A stretch of 62,253 nt of DNA, taken from assembly GCA_040902425.1 (NCBI GenBank), contig JBBDXI010000111.1, forward strand, positions 1 through 62,253. The letters are read 5' to 3'. Source of the DNA: JBBDXI01 sp040902425 (GTDB lineage Bacteria; Planctomycetota; Phycisphaerae; Phycisphaerales; UBA1924). The translations under genes were made by a program, and so were the position numbers. The notes under the pieces were generated by a model. The model searched no databases. It was not told the DNA's origin and was given only the letters and a program-made list of their open reading frames with translations. Within the stretch, counting starts at the first letter, position 1, and each line of letters opens with the position of its first letter. Below are positions 34,406 to 43,807 of the stretch, piece by piece.

Positions 34406-37400
34406 ATGGGTCTCCGAACCGGCCGGCTGATCGGGGCGATCGTTTGCGCGGCGTGCGGCGGCCGCTTTCTCGCGCCCGCAGCGGCTCAGACGCCGTCGAT
34501 TCACATTCTCCCAGGGCTACCGGGCGGTAACCCGAGCATGGACCCCGTGGGCGTCTCCGATGGTGGCTTGACGGTTGTGGGCACAGCCTTCCTGGGCCAA
34601 TGGCGCGCGGTAAAATGGAGCGCCCCGTCGGGGATTGTGGACCTGTCCCCTGGCCAGGCCGCGGTCGACGCGAATCACGACGGATCGGTCATCGCGGGGA
34701 ACATCCCCGGCGCGGCCGCGCGGTGGACAGCCGGGACCGGCTGGACGACCCTTACGAGCGGGTCGGCCGCGGCGACCGACAGCACGGGCGACGTGGTGGT
34801 GGGAAAGACCAACGGGAACCCGGCACGGGCGTTCCTGTGGGTGCAGGGATCGGGTGTTTCGCTGCTCCCCCTGCCCACCTTCGCGTCGACATGCTCAGCG
34901 CGGGCGGTGAGCGCTGACGGTCAGATCGTCTTCGGGGGCTACACCCTGGGGGGGGCGAACTACGGCTTCCGTTGGACCGCCGCCGACGGCATGCAGCCCT
35001 ACACCAGCCCTGTCGGCTGGCTCGAAGGCTGCAGCGCCGACGGCGCTGTTGCTGTCGGGCTGTCCACCGAGTCGCAGAGCATCGGGTGCCGCTGGACGGC
35101 CGCGGGCGCTGAGACCATCAAGGCCCCCCCGACCATGACGGGTGGTCGGGCGATAGCGGTCAGCGCCGATGGCCGCATGGTCTATGGCCAGGTGACGGTC
35201 CCGAGTCGCCCGTACGTCTGGGACGCGACGAACGGGTTCCGCCTGCTGCAGGACTATCTCGCCGAGACGTACGGGCTCGATTTCGCCGGCAAGACGCTGC
35301 TGACGCTGACGGCGGTCTCCGCCGACTCCTCCGCGTTCGTCGGTAAACTGGCCGAGCAGGGAACTTGGGCCTATCTCATCCGGGTCCCGCCGCCGCCACC
35401 CGAGCCACCCTCGCCCCAGTGGCAGACCATCGACGGCCTGCCGGGGGTCGCCGGCACGGTCCACGCGATCACGCAGTGGGACCCGGACGGGAGCGGGCCG
35501 CGCCAGCCTCTGATCGTCGTCGGCGGCAACTTCACCCTGGCCGGCTCGAGCAAAGCGCTGAGAATCGCCGCCCTCGACCCGGTGACGCGCACCTGGTCCA
35601 ACCTCGGATGGGGCCCCGGCAGCTCGGCGGTCAAGGCGCTGGCGGTGCTCCCGTCCGGAGAGCTTGTAGCGGGGGGAGGGTTCACCACCGTCGCAGGGCT
35701 TCCGGCCGACGGGGTCGCGGCCTGGGACGGGACGCGGTGGAGGGCGCTCGGGGTCGGGCACGGCGTGGGCCTGGGAGGTGTCGAGGCGCTCGCGCTCCTT
35801 CCCGATGGCTCGCTCGTTGCGGCCGGCTCGTTCGCAACGCCCAGTGCCCCCGCCGACGGCATCGCCCGCTGGAACGGAACAGCATGGACCCCACTCGCGG
35901 GCGGGTTGGACAACAACGTGCACTCCATCGGCGTGATGCCGAACGGGGACCTCGTCGCCGCGGGCCTCTTTCTGAATGCGGGGACCGTGGCGGCGAACCG
36001 CGTCGCGCGTTGGGATGGGACGGCCTGGCACCCCTTGGGTTCAGGGCTCTCCGCCCGGGCGCGAGCAGTGACCGTGCTCTCCAGCGGCGACCTGATTGCG
36101 GGCGGCTCGTTCGGTTCGGCGGGCGGGGTGAACGCCAACCGCATCGCGCGCTGGGATGGCACTTCCTGGTCGCCCCTGGGCTCAGGCGTTTCGGATGATG
36201 TGTATTCCCTGGCAGAGTTGCCCGATGGCTCTCTCGCGGTCGGCGGCGTCTTCACGGCGGCGGGTGGGGGCACCGTCAACTGCGTCGCGCGCTGGGACGG
36301 CTCGGCGTGGGGCGGCCTGAGCTCGGGGCTCGCGGGCCCGGAACCGGCCGGGATCACGCCCCGGGGCGCGTATGCGCTGCTCCCCCTCGCCGGCGGCGAT
36401 CTCATCGTCGGCGGCGCTTTCGGCACGGCCGGGACCGCCCCCGCCATGTCGCTGGCTCGCTGGAACGGGTCGGCCTGGTCGGCCGTGAGCAACGGGATGA
36501 ACGGCGCGGTGCTGAGCCTCGCCGGAACCCCCGAAGGCCGCCTGCTGGCCGGCGGCTCGTTCACGAACGCGGGGGCCGGGCGGGCCAACAACATCGCGCA
36601 GCTGGATGGCGCCTCGTGGTCGGCCCTGGGCCCGGGCCTGGGGAGCACCACCCCCGGGTCCACGCGCGTCCACGCCGTCATGAGCGGCTCGAATGGGGTG
36701 GTGTTCGCCGGCGGCACCTTCACCGCGGCCGGAAGCACGCCGGCGCTGGGGATCGGCCGCTGGGATGGTCAGGCCTGGAGCGCGGTGGGCAGCGGCTTCA
36801 ACGGCACCGTGTCCGCGCTGGGCACCTACCAGGGTTCTCTCATCGCCGGCGGATCGTTCAGCAGCTCGGGCGGTGCGACCGTCCGCGCCATAGCCGCATT
36901 CGACGGCACGTCGTGGGCCCCGCTCGGAGGCAGCGGCGCCAACGGCAATGTGAACGCGCTGGCGATGCTCCCCGCCGGAGCTCTGGTGGCCGCGGGAAAC
37001 CTCACCGCCCTGCCGGGCGTTTCCCCGGCGAACGGGATCGGATCGTGGAACGGCGTGGCCTGGAGTGCCCTGGGCCAGGGGGTTCAGGGCGGCCTCGGCA
37101 TCCGGGCCGTCGCGGTGCTCCCCGGGGGAGACCTGGTGGCGGCGGGCTCGTTCACCAGCGCCGGCGGCGCGAGCGTCAACCGTATCGCGCGCTGGAACGG
37201 CACCGGCTGGTCCCCCATGGTGTCGAGCGTGAGCAACAGCACCGGGGACCCGGACTTCCGCGCCCTGGCGGTGCTCCCGGGCGGCGATCTCGTCGCGGGA
37301 GGGGTCTTCAGCGCCATCGACGGAAAGCTCGCCAGCTGCATCGCCCGCTGGGACGGTTCGTCGTGGCGCCCGATGGGAGCGGGCGTGGACGCCCCCGCGC

Positions 37401-37708
37401 CCCAGCAGCCGTCGGTCGATGCGCTCCTGGTGACCGCCTCGGGGGAGCTGTTCGTCGGCGGGTCGTTCATCACCGCCGGCGACCAGGTATCGCCGTACCT
37501 GGCCCGTTGGGCGTTCCCGCCGTGCTACGCCAACTGCGACGCGAGCACGCAGTCGCCCGTCTTGAACGTGCAGGACTTCGGCTGCTTCCTTGCGCGCTAC
37601 GCCGCCGGCGACCCGTACGCAAACTGCGACGGCTCGACCACGGCACCCATCCTCAACGTCCAGGACTTCGGGTGTTTCCTCACGCGCTACGCTCAGGGGT
37701 GCCCATGA
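34406..37708 (+). CDS. Secreted beta-propeller repeat protein with GC-type dockerin
   Basis: A 1100-residue exported protein; ATG 34406 (gggagg upstream) gives the signal peptide MGLRTGRLIGAIVCAACGG, cut near AAAQ. Residues about 30-330 have HAF-like repeats (GVSDGGLTVVGTAF, AVSADGQIVFGGYT, SADGRMVYGQV). Residues about 370-1040 have at least twelve repeats of about 50 residues with the form RWDGTxWxPLGSG ... LxxGDLxAGGSFxxAGG, typical of delta-60 or propeller repeats. The C-terminal 62 residues are a two-part GC-type dockerin. Probably an extracellular binding or structural protein. The final codons overlap a short frame by ATGA. Confidence 0.85.
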   Translation: MGLRTGRLIGAIVCAACGGRFLAPAAAQTPSIHILPGLPGGNPSMDPVGVSDGGLTVVGTAFLGQWRAVKWSAPSGIVDLSPGQAAVDANHDGSVIAGNIPGAAARWTAGTGWTTLTSGSAAATDSTGDVVVGKTNGNPARAFLWVQGSGVSLLPLPTFASTCSARAVSADGQIVFGGYTLGGANYGFRWTAADGMQPYTSPVGWLEGCSADGAVAVGLSTESQSIGCRWTAAGAETIKAPPTMTGGRAIAVSADGRMVYGQVTVPSRPYVWDATNGFRLLQDYLAETYGLDFAGKTLLTLTAVSADSSAFVGKLAEQGTWAYLIRVPPPPPEPPSPQWQTIDGLPGVAGTVHAITQWDPDGSGPRQPLIVVGGNFTLAGSSKALRIAALDPVTRTWSNLGWGPGSSAVKALAVLPSGELVAGGGFTTVAGLPADGVAAWDGTRWRALGVGHGVGLGGVEALALLPDGSLVAAGSFATPSAPADGIARWNGTAWTPLAGGLDNNVHSIGVMPNGDLVAAGLFLNAGTVAANRVARWDGTAWHPLGSGLSARARAVTVLSSGDLIAGGSFGSAGGVNANRIARWDGTSWSPLGSGVSDDVYSLAELPDGSLAVGGVFTAAGGGTVNCVARWDGSAWGGLSSGLAGPEPAGITPRGAYALLPLAGGDLIVGGAFGTAGTAPAMSLARWNGSAWSAVSNGMNGAVLSLAGTPEGRLLAGGSFTNAGAGRANNIAQLDGASWSALGPGLGSTTPGSTRVHAVMSGSNGVVFAGGTFTAAGSTPALGIGRWDGQAWSAVGSGFNGTVSALGTYQGSLIAGGSFSSSGGATVRAIAAFDGTSWAPLGGSGANGNVNALAMLPAGALVAAGNLTALPGVSPANGIGSWNGVAWSALGQGVQGGLGIRAVAVLPGGDLVAAGSFTSAGGASVNRIARWNGTGWSPMVSSVSNSTGDPDFRALAVLPGGDLVAGGVFSAIDGKLASCIARWDGSSWRPMGAGVDAPAPQQPSVDALLVTASGELFVGGSFITAGDQVSPYLARWAFPPCYANCDASTQSPVLNVQDFGCFLARYAAGDPYANCDGSTTAPILNVQDFGCFLTRYAQGCP

Positions 37709-37875
37709 GCCATAGCATGATCTTGCAACTTCTCAGCGGCAGTTGCGAAGCACAGAGCGCTTCGCGCATGGTTGCTCACACCAAGGTCCGGGTGCTCTAC
37801 TGCATGGGGGAGACCGCCAAGTCGGAACGGGTGCTTGACAAGTACCTCGCCTCATCAGGAGCGCTCAACCCGTGA
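37705..37875 (+). CDS. Short hypothetical ORF after dockerin gene
   Basis: A 56-codon frame beginning by ATGA overlap with the dockerin gene. It has no recognisable domain (MILQLLSGSCEAQSASRMV). Just downstream the recombinase fragment begins, so this may be junction sequence rather than a gene. Confidence 0.2.
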   Translation: MSHSMILQLLSGSCEAQSASRMVAHTKVRVLYCMGETAKSERVLDKYLASSGALNP

Positions 37876-37923
37876 TCCGCGTCCGTCGGGAGTAGCCTTG
37901 TAGGTCTATGAGGTGGGGGACCA

Positions 37924-38175
37924 TTGCTTGGACATCTGGGGCTGCTCTCGGCCGAGGACCTCTACCGCTGCGGAGACGTGCGGCCGGTGAAGGGCGGCCC
38001 GGCCCAGCGCGGCAGGTGCCTCTCGAGAGCGGAGCTGCGACTCCTCTTTGCCGCCTGCGGGCCGGGGGCGGGCGGGAGGCGCGACGCCGCGGCCCTGGCC
38101 TGCCTCTACGGGTGCCGCCGCTCCGAGCCCGTGCGGCTCGACGTGGCCGACTACGACCCCGCCACGGGCGCTTGG
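37924..38175 (+). pseudogene. Tyrosine recombinase fragment
   Basis: The frame reads LGLLSAEDLYRCGDVRPVKG, then RCLSRAELRLLFAACG and GRRDAAALACLYGCRRSEPV, then stops matching after DYDPATG. This is the same as residues in the recombinase at 50560-50800 with only a few changes, also at DNA level. The segment includes the catalytic Arg region (GCRRSEP) but lacks the HxLRR and Tyr parts and the N-terminal DNA-binding part. It is in the same orientation as the fuller copy 12.6 kb to the right, so it marks an earlier copy of the integration module or one end of a duplication. The right break (about 38175) lies about 105 bases before the start of the next secreted protein. Confidence 0.8.
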
Positions 38176-38282
38176 CGACACCCAGGATTGATCCGTCCTT
38201 TTCAGCCGCTGGGAGCGGGACCAAACTGCGTAACTGCCTGCGGTCCGTACGCTTGGCGTCGACGACCCAGGAGGGTTCCCCC

Positions 38283-41200
38283 ATGGTCCCGACTATCCCG
38301 CGCTCAATCTGCCGCATCGCCTCAATCGCCGGCTTCGCCCTAGCGCTGCCATGCGCCGGGGCGAGCGCAGACGACATCCCCGACGGTGCGCGCGAGACGT
38401 GGAAACTCGGGTCGTGGGAGCAACTCTGCTTGGATGGCCGGCTCCGTCCCTGGATGCGCCCGGACGGATTCCCGGGGGTGCGCCGGCGCCCGCTGATCGC
38501 AGGGCCCACCGTGGGTGGGAGAGAGGGGGGCCCCGCCGACGGGCCGGACTCCGGCGCCCCCGCACACTGGATCGGGGCCAGCGGCGACTGGGTCGCCGGC
38601 GCCAACTGGGACATCGGCACTTCCCCGATCAACGGCGGCAGCCAGACCTACGACGCCTTCATCGACGCACCCGGCGCTGCGCCATACGCCGTCAACCTCG
38701 GCATCCCCGTGACCGTGGACACCCTCACGATCGACTCCGCCAACGCCACACTTGTGATCGGCGTTGGGGGGTCCCTCGGCACGGTGGAGGGGGCCACGGT
38801 CGCGGCCGGCCAGTTGAAACTCGACGGCGGGACTCTCTCCGGATTGGTGACTTTCGCCGGCGGCTCGTTCTCGAGCACCACGAGCGCCGCCAGTCTGCTC
38901 CAGGGGGCCACCCTGGCGGGCGACTTCACCTACGTCGGCAGCAACCAGGTCCTCGTGCGCACGCGCGTCCAGGGCGGCCTCACGCTCACCGGCCAGATGA
39001 ACCTCGGCGGCTCCGCCCAGGGCGGCGCCAACCTGTCCTTCGAGGGCAACCAGACGCTCTCCGGAGGGGAGCTGTTCATCCCCTCCGTCGGCATCACCCC
39101 CCGCAGCGTGGCCGCCGAGGCCGGGACCACCCTGACGATCGCCCCGGATCACGCCATGCGGGGGACGAACTTTCGCCTCGGCAACAAGCTGACTCTCGCC
39201 CCCGGTCTGAACGCGGTGGTCAACCACGGGCTCGTGTCATCCGAGGGCGGATCCACGGCGGTGACGATCATGCCCGACGTGTTCACCAATCACGGGACCG
39301 TTCGGGCGGTGGGGCCGGGGGTGCTCACGATCAGCGCCCCGTCGTGGAGCAACGCGGGGACCCTCCTCGCCGACGGCGGCACGGTGAACCTGGGCGGCGC
39401 CTACACGACCGCCGGGCTGGGCACCGTCACGCGCACGAACGACGGCCACGCCGTCATCACCGGCCAACTGGACAACGCCGGCGCCACGCTGGCCGTCACC
39501 ACCACGTCGGGGCCCAACCGGATGCAGGGCGGGACCATAAGCGGCGGCACACTCGCCGTCGACCCCGGGATGGCCCTGCGGGTCGGTACGGCGACGCGGC
39601 TGGACGGTGTCGCGGTGGTCGGCGACCTGGATCTGGCAAGCCAGGCGGGACAGCTCCGGGTATCCGGCGCGAGCTCGTTCAGCGGCGTGGTCAACGTCGC
39701 CGGCTCGTCCTCCTCCATCACGTTTGAGGGCGAGCAGGCCCTCAGCACGGGCACGTTCAACCTGCTCGCGGGGGGCTCCATGGGGGTCGCGGGCGGGGGC
39801 GCTCTCACGCTCGGGCCGGCGGTGACCGTGGTGACCTCCGGTCCGTCCGTGACGATCGGCAACGCCGGCGCCGGGCCGCCCCCCTCGCTCGTCAACGGCG
39901 GGCTCATCACCGCCGCGGGCGCGGGGAGCACGACGCGGATCGAGGTCAGCAGTTTCACCAACGCGGGCACCCTGGAGGCGCTCGCGGGCTCAACCCTGAT
40001 CCTGGGCGGGCCGTCGAGCGCGTGGACGAACAGCGGGCTGATCAGGGTTACCGACGCCACGCTGGACCTTGCCGGCGTGTTCACGCCCGCCGCCCTCGGC
40101 TCCTTCGAGCGGACGGGCGGGACGGTCCGTGTGCGCGGCGTCTGTGACCTCGACGGCGGGACCCTGACGCTCGCCCCGGCGACCACCGGCTCGTGGCGGC
40201 TCTGGAACGGCGAGGTCCGCGACGGCACGATGGCCGCGACCGGCGGGGCCAGCTTCTACATCCAGGTGGATAGCGCTTCGGGCACCAACGGCGCCACGCT
40301 CCGCAACGTGACGCTGAACACCGACCTGCTGCTCGACGAGTCATCCGGGAACTCTTTCCCGACGCTCGCGATCAACGATGGCTTCTCCGGCAGCGGCGCG
40401 GTCACGCTCTCCGCTCCTCGCGCGGCGGTCTTTCTCAACGGCACCCAGACGCTCGCCTCGGGGACCTTCGCCCTCCTGGGAACCTCCACAAACGATCAGC
40501 AGCGCCTGGTGGTCCGCGACAACCAGACGGTCACGCTCGGGCCGGGCGTGGTCGTCCAGGGCGGGAACGCGAACGTGGGCTACAGCGAGACTGGGAGCAA
40601 CACCGGGACGCTGATCAACCAGGGCCGGATCACCGCCGACCGGCCCAACCTCCCGCTGGTCATCAATCCGGGCACCTTCACCAACGCCGGCACGATCGAG
40701 GCCATCAACCAGGGGCGGCTCGCGCTCATGGGAAACTGGAGCGGCACAGGCAGCGTCCGCGTGATCAACGGGTTCCTGGAACTCGGCGGCGCCTTCTCCC
40801 TCGGCGGGACCACCTTCGAGCGCAGCGGCGGGACGGTCCGCATGATCGGCACGCTCAACAACACTGGTGCAACGCTCGATTTCGGGGCGGCCACCATGGG
40901 CGCGTGGACGTTCGGCGGCGCCACCATCACCGGGGGCACGCTGAACTTCCACCCGGGCGTTCCCATGCTCTACGAGTTCAACAGCCCCATCGCGGCCGCG
41001 CGATTCCACGGTGTGACCATCAACGGGACGCTCGAGGCGGTCGAAGACCTGCTGATCCGCGAGGGCCTGACGCTCAACGGGACGCTCCGCGTGACCAACA
41101 GTCTGCGGCTGGGCGCCGGCTCCGACAGCCAGACTGTGACCGGCGGGACCATCCGGCTGGAGCCCACGGGCAACGCGAAGGTCGTCCTCGGGGTGCTCTC

Positions 41201-43628
41201 GACGCAGACGCTCTCGCCCGGCACATCGGTCGCGGGGGCGGGCCGGGTGGGGTATCCCTTTGGGGTCGGCCCTCTCTACACCACGGCGAGGCTGCTCAAC
41301 AAGGGCCTCGTCTCGGCGGATGTGCCGGGTCAGCAGCTCCTCCTCCAGCCCGGGTCCCTCACCAACGAGGGCACGGTTGAGGCCAAGGACGGGGGCGTCC
41401 TCACCATTCACTTCGACACACAGTGGGCGAACACGGGCACCATGAGGGCTGCCAGCGGCGGGACGCTCGTGCTCAACGGGCACGCCGCGACGCCGAGCCT
41501 CGCCGGGGTGGTGAACGACGGCGGGACGGTGCGTCTGGAAGGCGTGTTCTCCAACGTCGGCCAGACGCTCACGGTCAGCCCCGCCACCGGCTCCTGGGTT
41601 GCGGGCGGCCAGATGCTCCTCAAGCAGGGCACGCTGAACGTCGTCGCGCCCGCGAGGTTCACGTCGCACCTGGCACCCATGCTCGACGGCGTCACCGTCA
41701 ACGGCGACCTGCACAGCGGGAGCCAGTCGGCGTGGGTCATCCGCAACGGCCTGACGGTGAACGGGGTCGTGCACCTGAACTCCAACCGGGCGCACCTGGA
41801 TTTCGAGGGGACGCAGGCTTTCGCCTCCGGGACGGTCCGATTCGAGGGCTCCGACGGCGAAGAGCGGGTGATCCAGACGCTGAATGGCAGCACGCTGACG
41901 CTCGGAACAGGCGTGGCGGTCCGCGGCGGGTACGGCGCCATCTTCACGCACGCGGGCGGCACCGTCGTGAACCGGGGCCTGGTCTCCGCGGATGTGCCCG
42001 GGCAGGCGATCCGCATCTTCACGGAGCGGTTCTTTAACGAGGGGACCGTGGAGGCCATCAACGGCGGGACCATCACCTTCGTGCCCCCCGCCGACGGTCC
42101 GGGAGGCTCGCTGTTCAACAGCGGCCTGCTCCGAGTGCTGACGGGGGCGTCGATGGTCGTGGGGGACTTCACGCAGACGCCGCTCGGCGAGACCGAGCTG
42201 TGGCTCGGCGCAGCGGGCGCGACGCCGCTGTCCTTCGCTGAGACGGCGGCCCTTGCGGGCACCCTGCGGCTCGTGGCGGAGCAGGGGTTCAGCCCGCACG
42301 TCGGCGCCCGCTACACGATGCTCTCGTTCGCGCCGGGCGCCCTGTCCGGGACCTTCTCGGCGGTGGCTCTCCCCGCGCTCCCCTCGGGTTGGAGCTGGGA
42401 CACCTCGGCCCTCTACACGCAGGGGTCGGTGGGCGTTATCCCCGGTCCGGGCGCCCTGGGCCTCCTGGCCCTCGCCGGGCACGCCGGCGGCCGGCGGCGC
42501 CGCGCGCGGGTGGTTGCCTGCGCAGCGCTGGCGGCCGGCCTGCAGGCCTCGGCGCTGGGCCAGACCCAGGAGTCGGTCCAGCTCAACCCGGTCAACTCCA
42601 ACGGGGTGCTCAACGATCCCTCCAACGGGTTCGGGCAGGCGACCCTGAACGGGGGGTACACCCTCGGACGGATCAATGTCAGCGGCGCGCTCACGTCGCT
42701 CCACACCCGCACCTGGCGCACCGACGCCCGCATCCTCATCACCGCGCCTGGCGGCGCGAGCGTCACGCTCCAGCCGTTCACCTCGGGGACAACATTCTCC
42801 ACGCTGCTGTTCAGCGGGTCGTTCTTCCTTGCGCCCGGGACCGACCCCGCCGGGCTGTGGACCTTCCGCTTCTACGAGATCGCCGACGACGGCGGGCCCG
42901 CGGCCGTGGACGCCCGCTGGAACATCGTGTTCTCGACCACCAGCATCCCGCCGACGCCGCCGAACGCCACCGTTCTGCCCCCCCTGGCCGCGCCGGGCGC
43001 AGCGCTCACGGGCATCAACGCCCCGGCCTCTTCGGTCGTCTGGTACCGCTTGACGCTCCCTTGGGGGGCGCATCCGGGGCTCGGCACCTACCTCGACATC
43101 GACACCTTCGGGACCGGGTTCACGCCGCAGGCGGCATGGGGCCTGAACGACACGCAGATCGCCCTTTTCACCAGCGACGGCGCCCTGGTCGCCAGCGATG
43201 ACGACACTGGCCCCGGGTTCACCAGCCAGCTTTCGTTCGGCGCGACCGGGCGGCCCGCCCGCCCGGATGGGGAGCCGTTCGACGGGCGCAACGGCTCCCT
43301 GGCAGCCGGCGTGTACTACCTCGCCCTAGCCGCCTACCCCCTCCAGCCGCAGCCGCTGTATTGGGGCGTCACCCCCAGCAGCCCGCTGAACGGGCAGATG
43401 GCCCTGACGATCGGCACCAACCTGACGGCGGCAGCGCCGGCGTGCTACGCCAACTGCGACGCCAGCACCACCCCGCCGGTGCTGAACGTCCAGGACTTCG
43501 GCTGCTTCCTGACGCGCTACGCCGCCGGCGATGCCTACGCCAACTGCGATGCCAGCACACAGAGCCCGGCGCTTAACGTCCAGGACTTCGGTTGCTTCCT
43601 GACGAAATACGCCGGCGGGTGCCCCTAG
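38283..43628 (+). CDS. Giant secreted protein: autotransporter-like beta-helix fused to a dockerin protein
   Basis: A 1781-residue exported protein from ATG 38283 (signal peptide SICRIASIAGFALALPCAG). Residues about 95-1370 are degenerate beta-helix repeats of the autotransporter/adhesin type (GTVEAINGGTITF, NRGLVSADVPGQ, GAFSLGGTTFERSGG). At about 1385-1400 there is a sorting-tail look-alike (VIPGPGALGLLALAGHAGG, RRRRAR), directly followed by what reads as an internal signal peptide (VVACAALAAGLQASALGQ) and a second protein (GYTLGRINVSGALTSLHT, pre-peptidase-like beta sandwiches, two-part GC-type dockerin at 43441-43628). The same two parts are separate genes at 43808-48025 and 48022-49134, so this is a gene fusion. 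Whether the internal signal and tail still work is unknown. Confidence 0.8.
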   Translation: MVPTIPRSICRIASIAGFALALPCAGASADDIPDGARETWKLGSWEQLCLDGRLRPWMRPDGFPGVRRRPLIAGPTVGGREGGPADGPDSGAPAHWIGASGDWVAGANWDIGTSPINGGSQTYDAFIDAPGAAPYAVNLGIPVTVDTLTIDSANATLVIGVGGSLGTVEGATVAAGQLKLDGGTLSGLVTFAGGSFSSTTSAASLLQGATLAGDFTYVGSNQVLVRTRVQGGLTLTGQMNLGGSAQGGANLSFEGNQTLSGGELFIPSVGITPRSVAAEAGTTLTIAPDHAMRGTNFRLGNKLTLAPGLNAVVNHGLVSSEGGSTAVTIMPDVFTNHGTVRAVGPGVLTISAPSWSNAGTLLADGGTVNLGGAYTTAGLGTVTRTNDGHAVITGQLDNAGATLAVTTTSGPNRMQGGTISGGTLAVDPGMALRVGTATRLDGVAVVGDLDLASQAGQLRVSGASSFSGVVNVAGSSSSITFEGEQALSTGTFNLLAGGSMGVAGGGALTLGPAVTVVTSGPSVTIGNAGAGPPPSLVNGGLITAAGAGSTTRIEVSSFTNAGTLEALAGSTLILGGPSSAWTNSGLIRVTDATLDLAGVFTPAALGSFERTGGTVRVRGVCDLDGGTLTLAPATTGSWRLWNGEVRDGTMAATGGASFYIQVDSASGTNGATLRNVTLNTDLLLDESSGNSFPTLAINDGFSGSGAVTLSAPRAAVFLNGTQTLASGTFALLGTSTNDQQRLVVRDNQTVTLGPGVVVQGGNANVGYSETGSNTGTLINQGRITADRPNLPLVINPGTFTNAGTIEAINQGRLALMGNWSGTGSVRVINGFLELGGAFSLGGTTFERSGGTVRMIGTLNNTGATLDFGAATMGAWTFGGATITGGTLNFHPGVPMLYEFNSPIAAARFHGVTINGTLEAVEDLLIREGLTLNGTLRVTNSLRLGAGSDSQTVTGGTIRLEPTGNAKVVLGVLSTQTLSPGTSVAGAGRVGYPFGVGPLYTTARLLNKGLVSADVPGQQLLLQPGSLTNEGTVEAKDGGVLTIHFDTQWANTGTMRAASGGTLVLNGHAATPSLAGVVNDGGTVRLEGVFSNVGQTLTVSPATGSWVAGGQMLLKQGTLNVVAPARFTSHLAPMLDGVTVNGDLHSGSQSAWVIRNGLTVNGVVHLNSNRAHLDFEGTQAFASGTVRFEGSDGEERVIQTLNGSTLTLGTGVAVRGGYGAIFTHAGGTVVNRGLVSADVPGQAIRIFTERFFNEGTVEAINGGTITFVPPADGPGGSLFNSGLLRVLTGASMVVGDFTQTPLGETELWLGAAGATPLSFAETAALAGTLRLVAEQGFSPHVGARYTMLSFAPGALSGTFSAVALPALPSGWSWDTSALYTQGSVGVIPGPGALGLLALAGHAGGRRRRARVVACAALAAGLQASALGQTQESVQLNPVNSNGVLNDPSNGFGQATLNGGYTLGRINVSGALTSLHTRTWRTDARILITAPGGASVTLQPFTSGTTFSTLLFSGSFFLAPGTDPAGLWTFRFYEIADDGGPAAVDARWNIVFSTTSIPPTPPNATVLPPLAAPGAALTGINAPASSVVWYRLTLPWGAHPGLGTYLDIDTFGTGFTPQAAWGLNDTQIALFTSDGALVASDDDTGPGFTSQLSFGATGRPARPDGEPFDGRNGSLAAGVYYLALAAYPLQPQPLYWGVTPSSPLNGQMALTIGTNLTAAAPACYANCDASTTPPVLNVQDFGCFLTRYAAGDAYANCDASTQSPALNVQDFGCFLTKYAGGCP

Positions 43629-43807
43629 GCGTTTTCACATAAGGCTAGGAACGTGCCCCAGCAATCCGCCCCAGGGCGTCCGGCGCGGGGGGCAAGCGGG
43701 CCGACGGGTGATCCCGGGCTGTTCAGCTCGTGCTGGGGGACGTTCGTCATTGCGTATCGAAGCCCGATCGGGGACCATGCCTGTTCCCGCCTTCCCTGGA
43801 GAGCGCC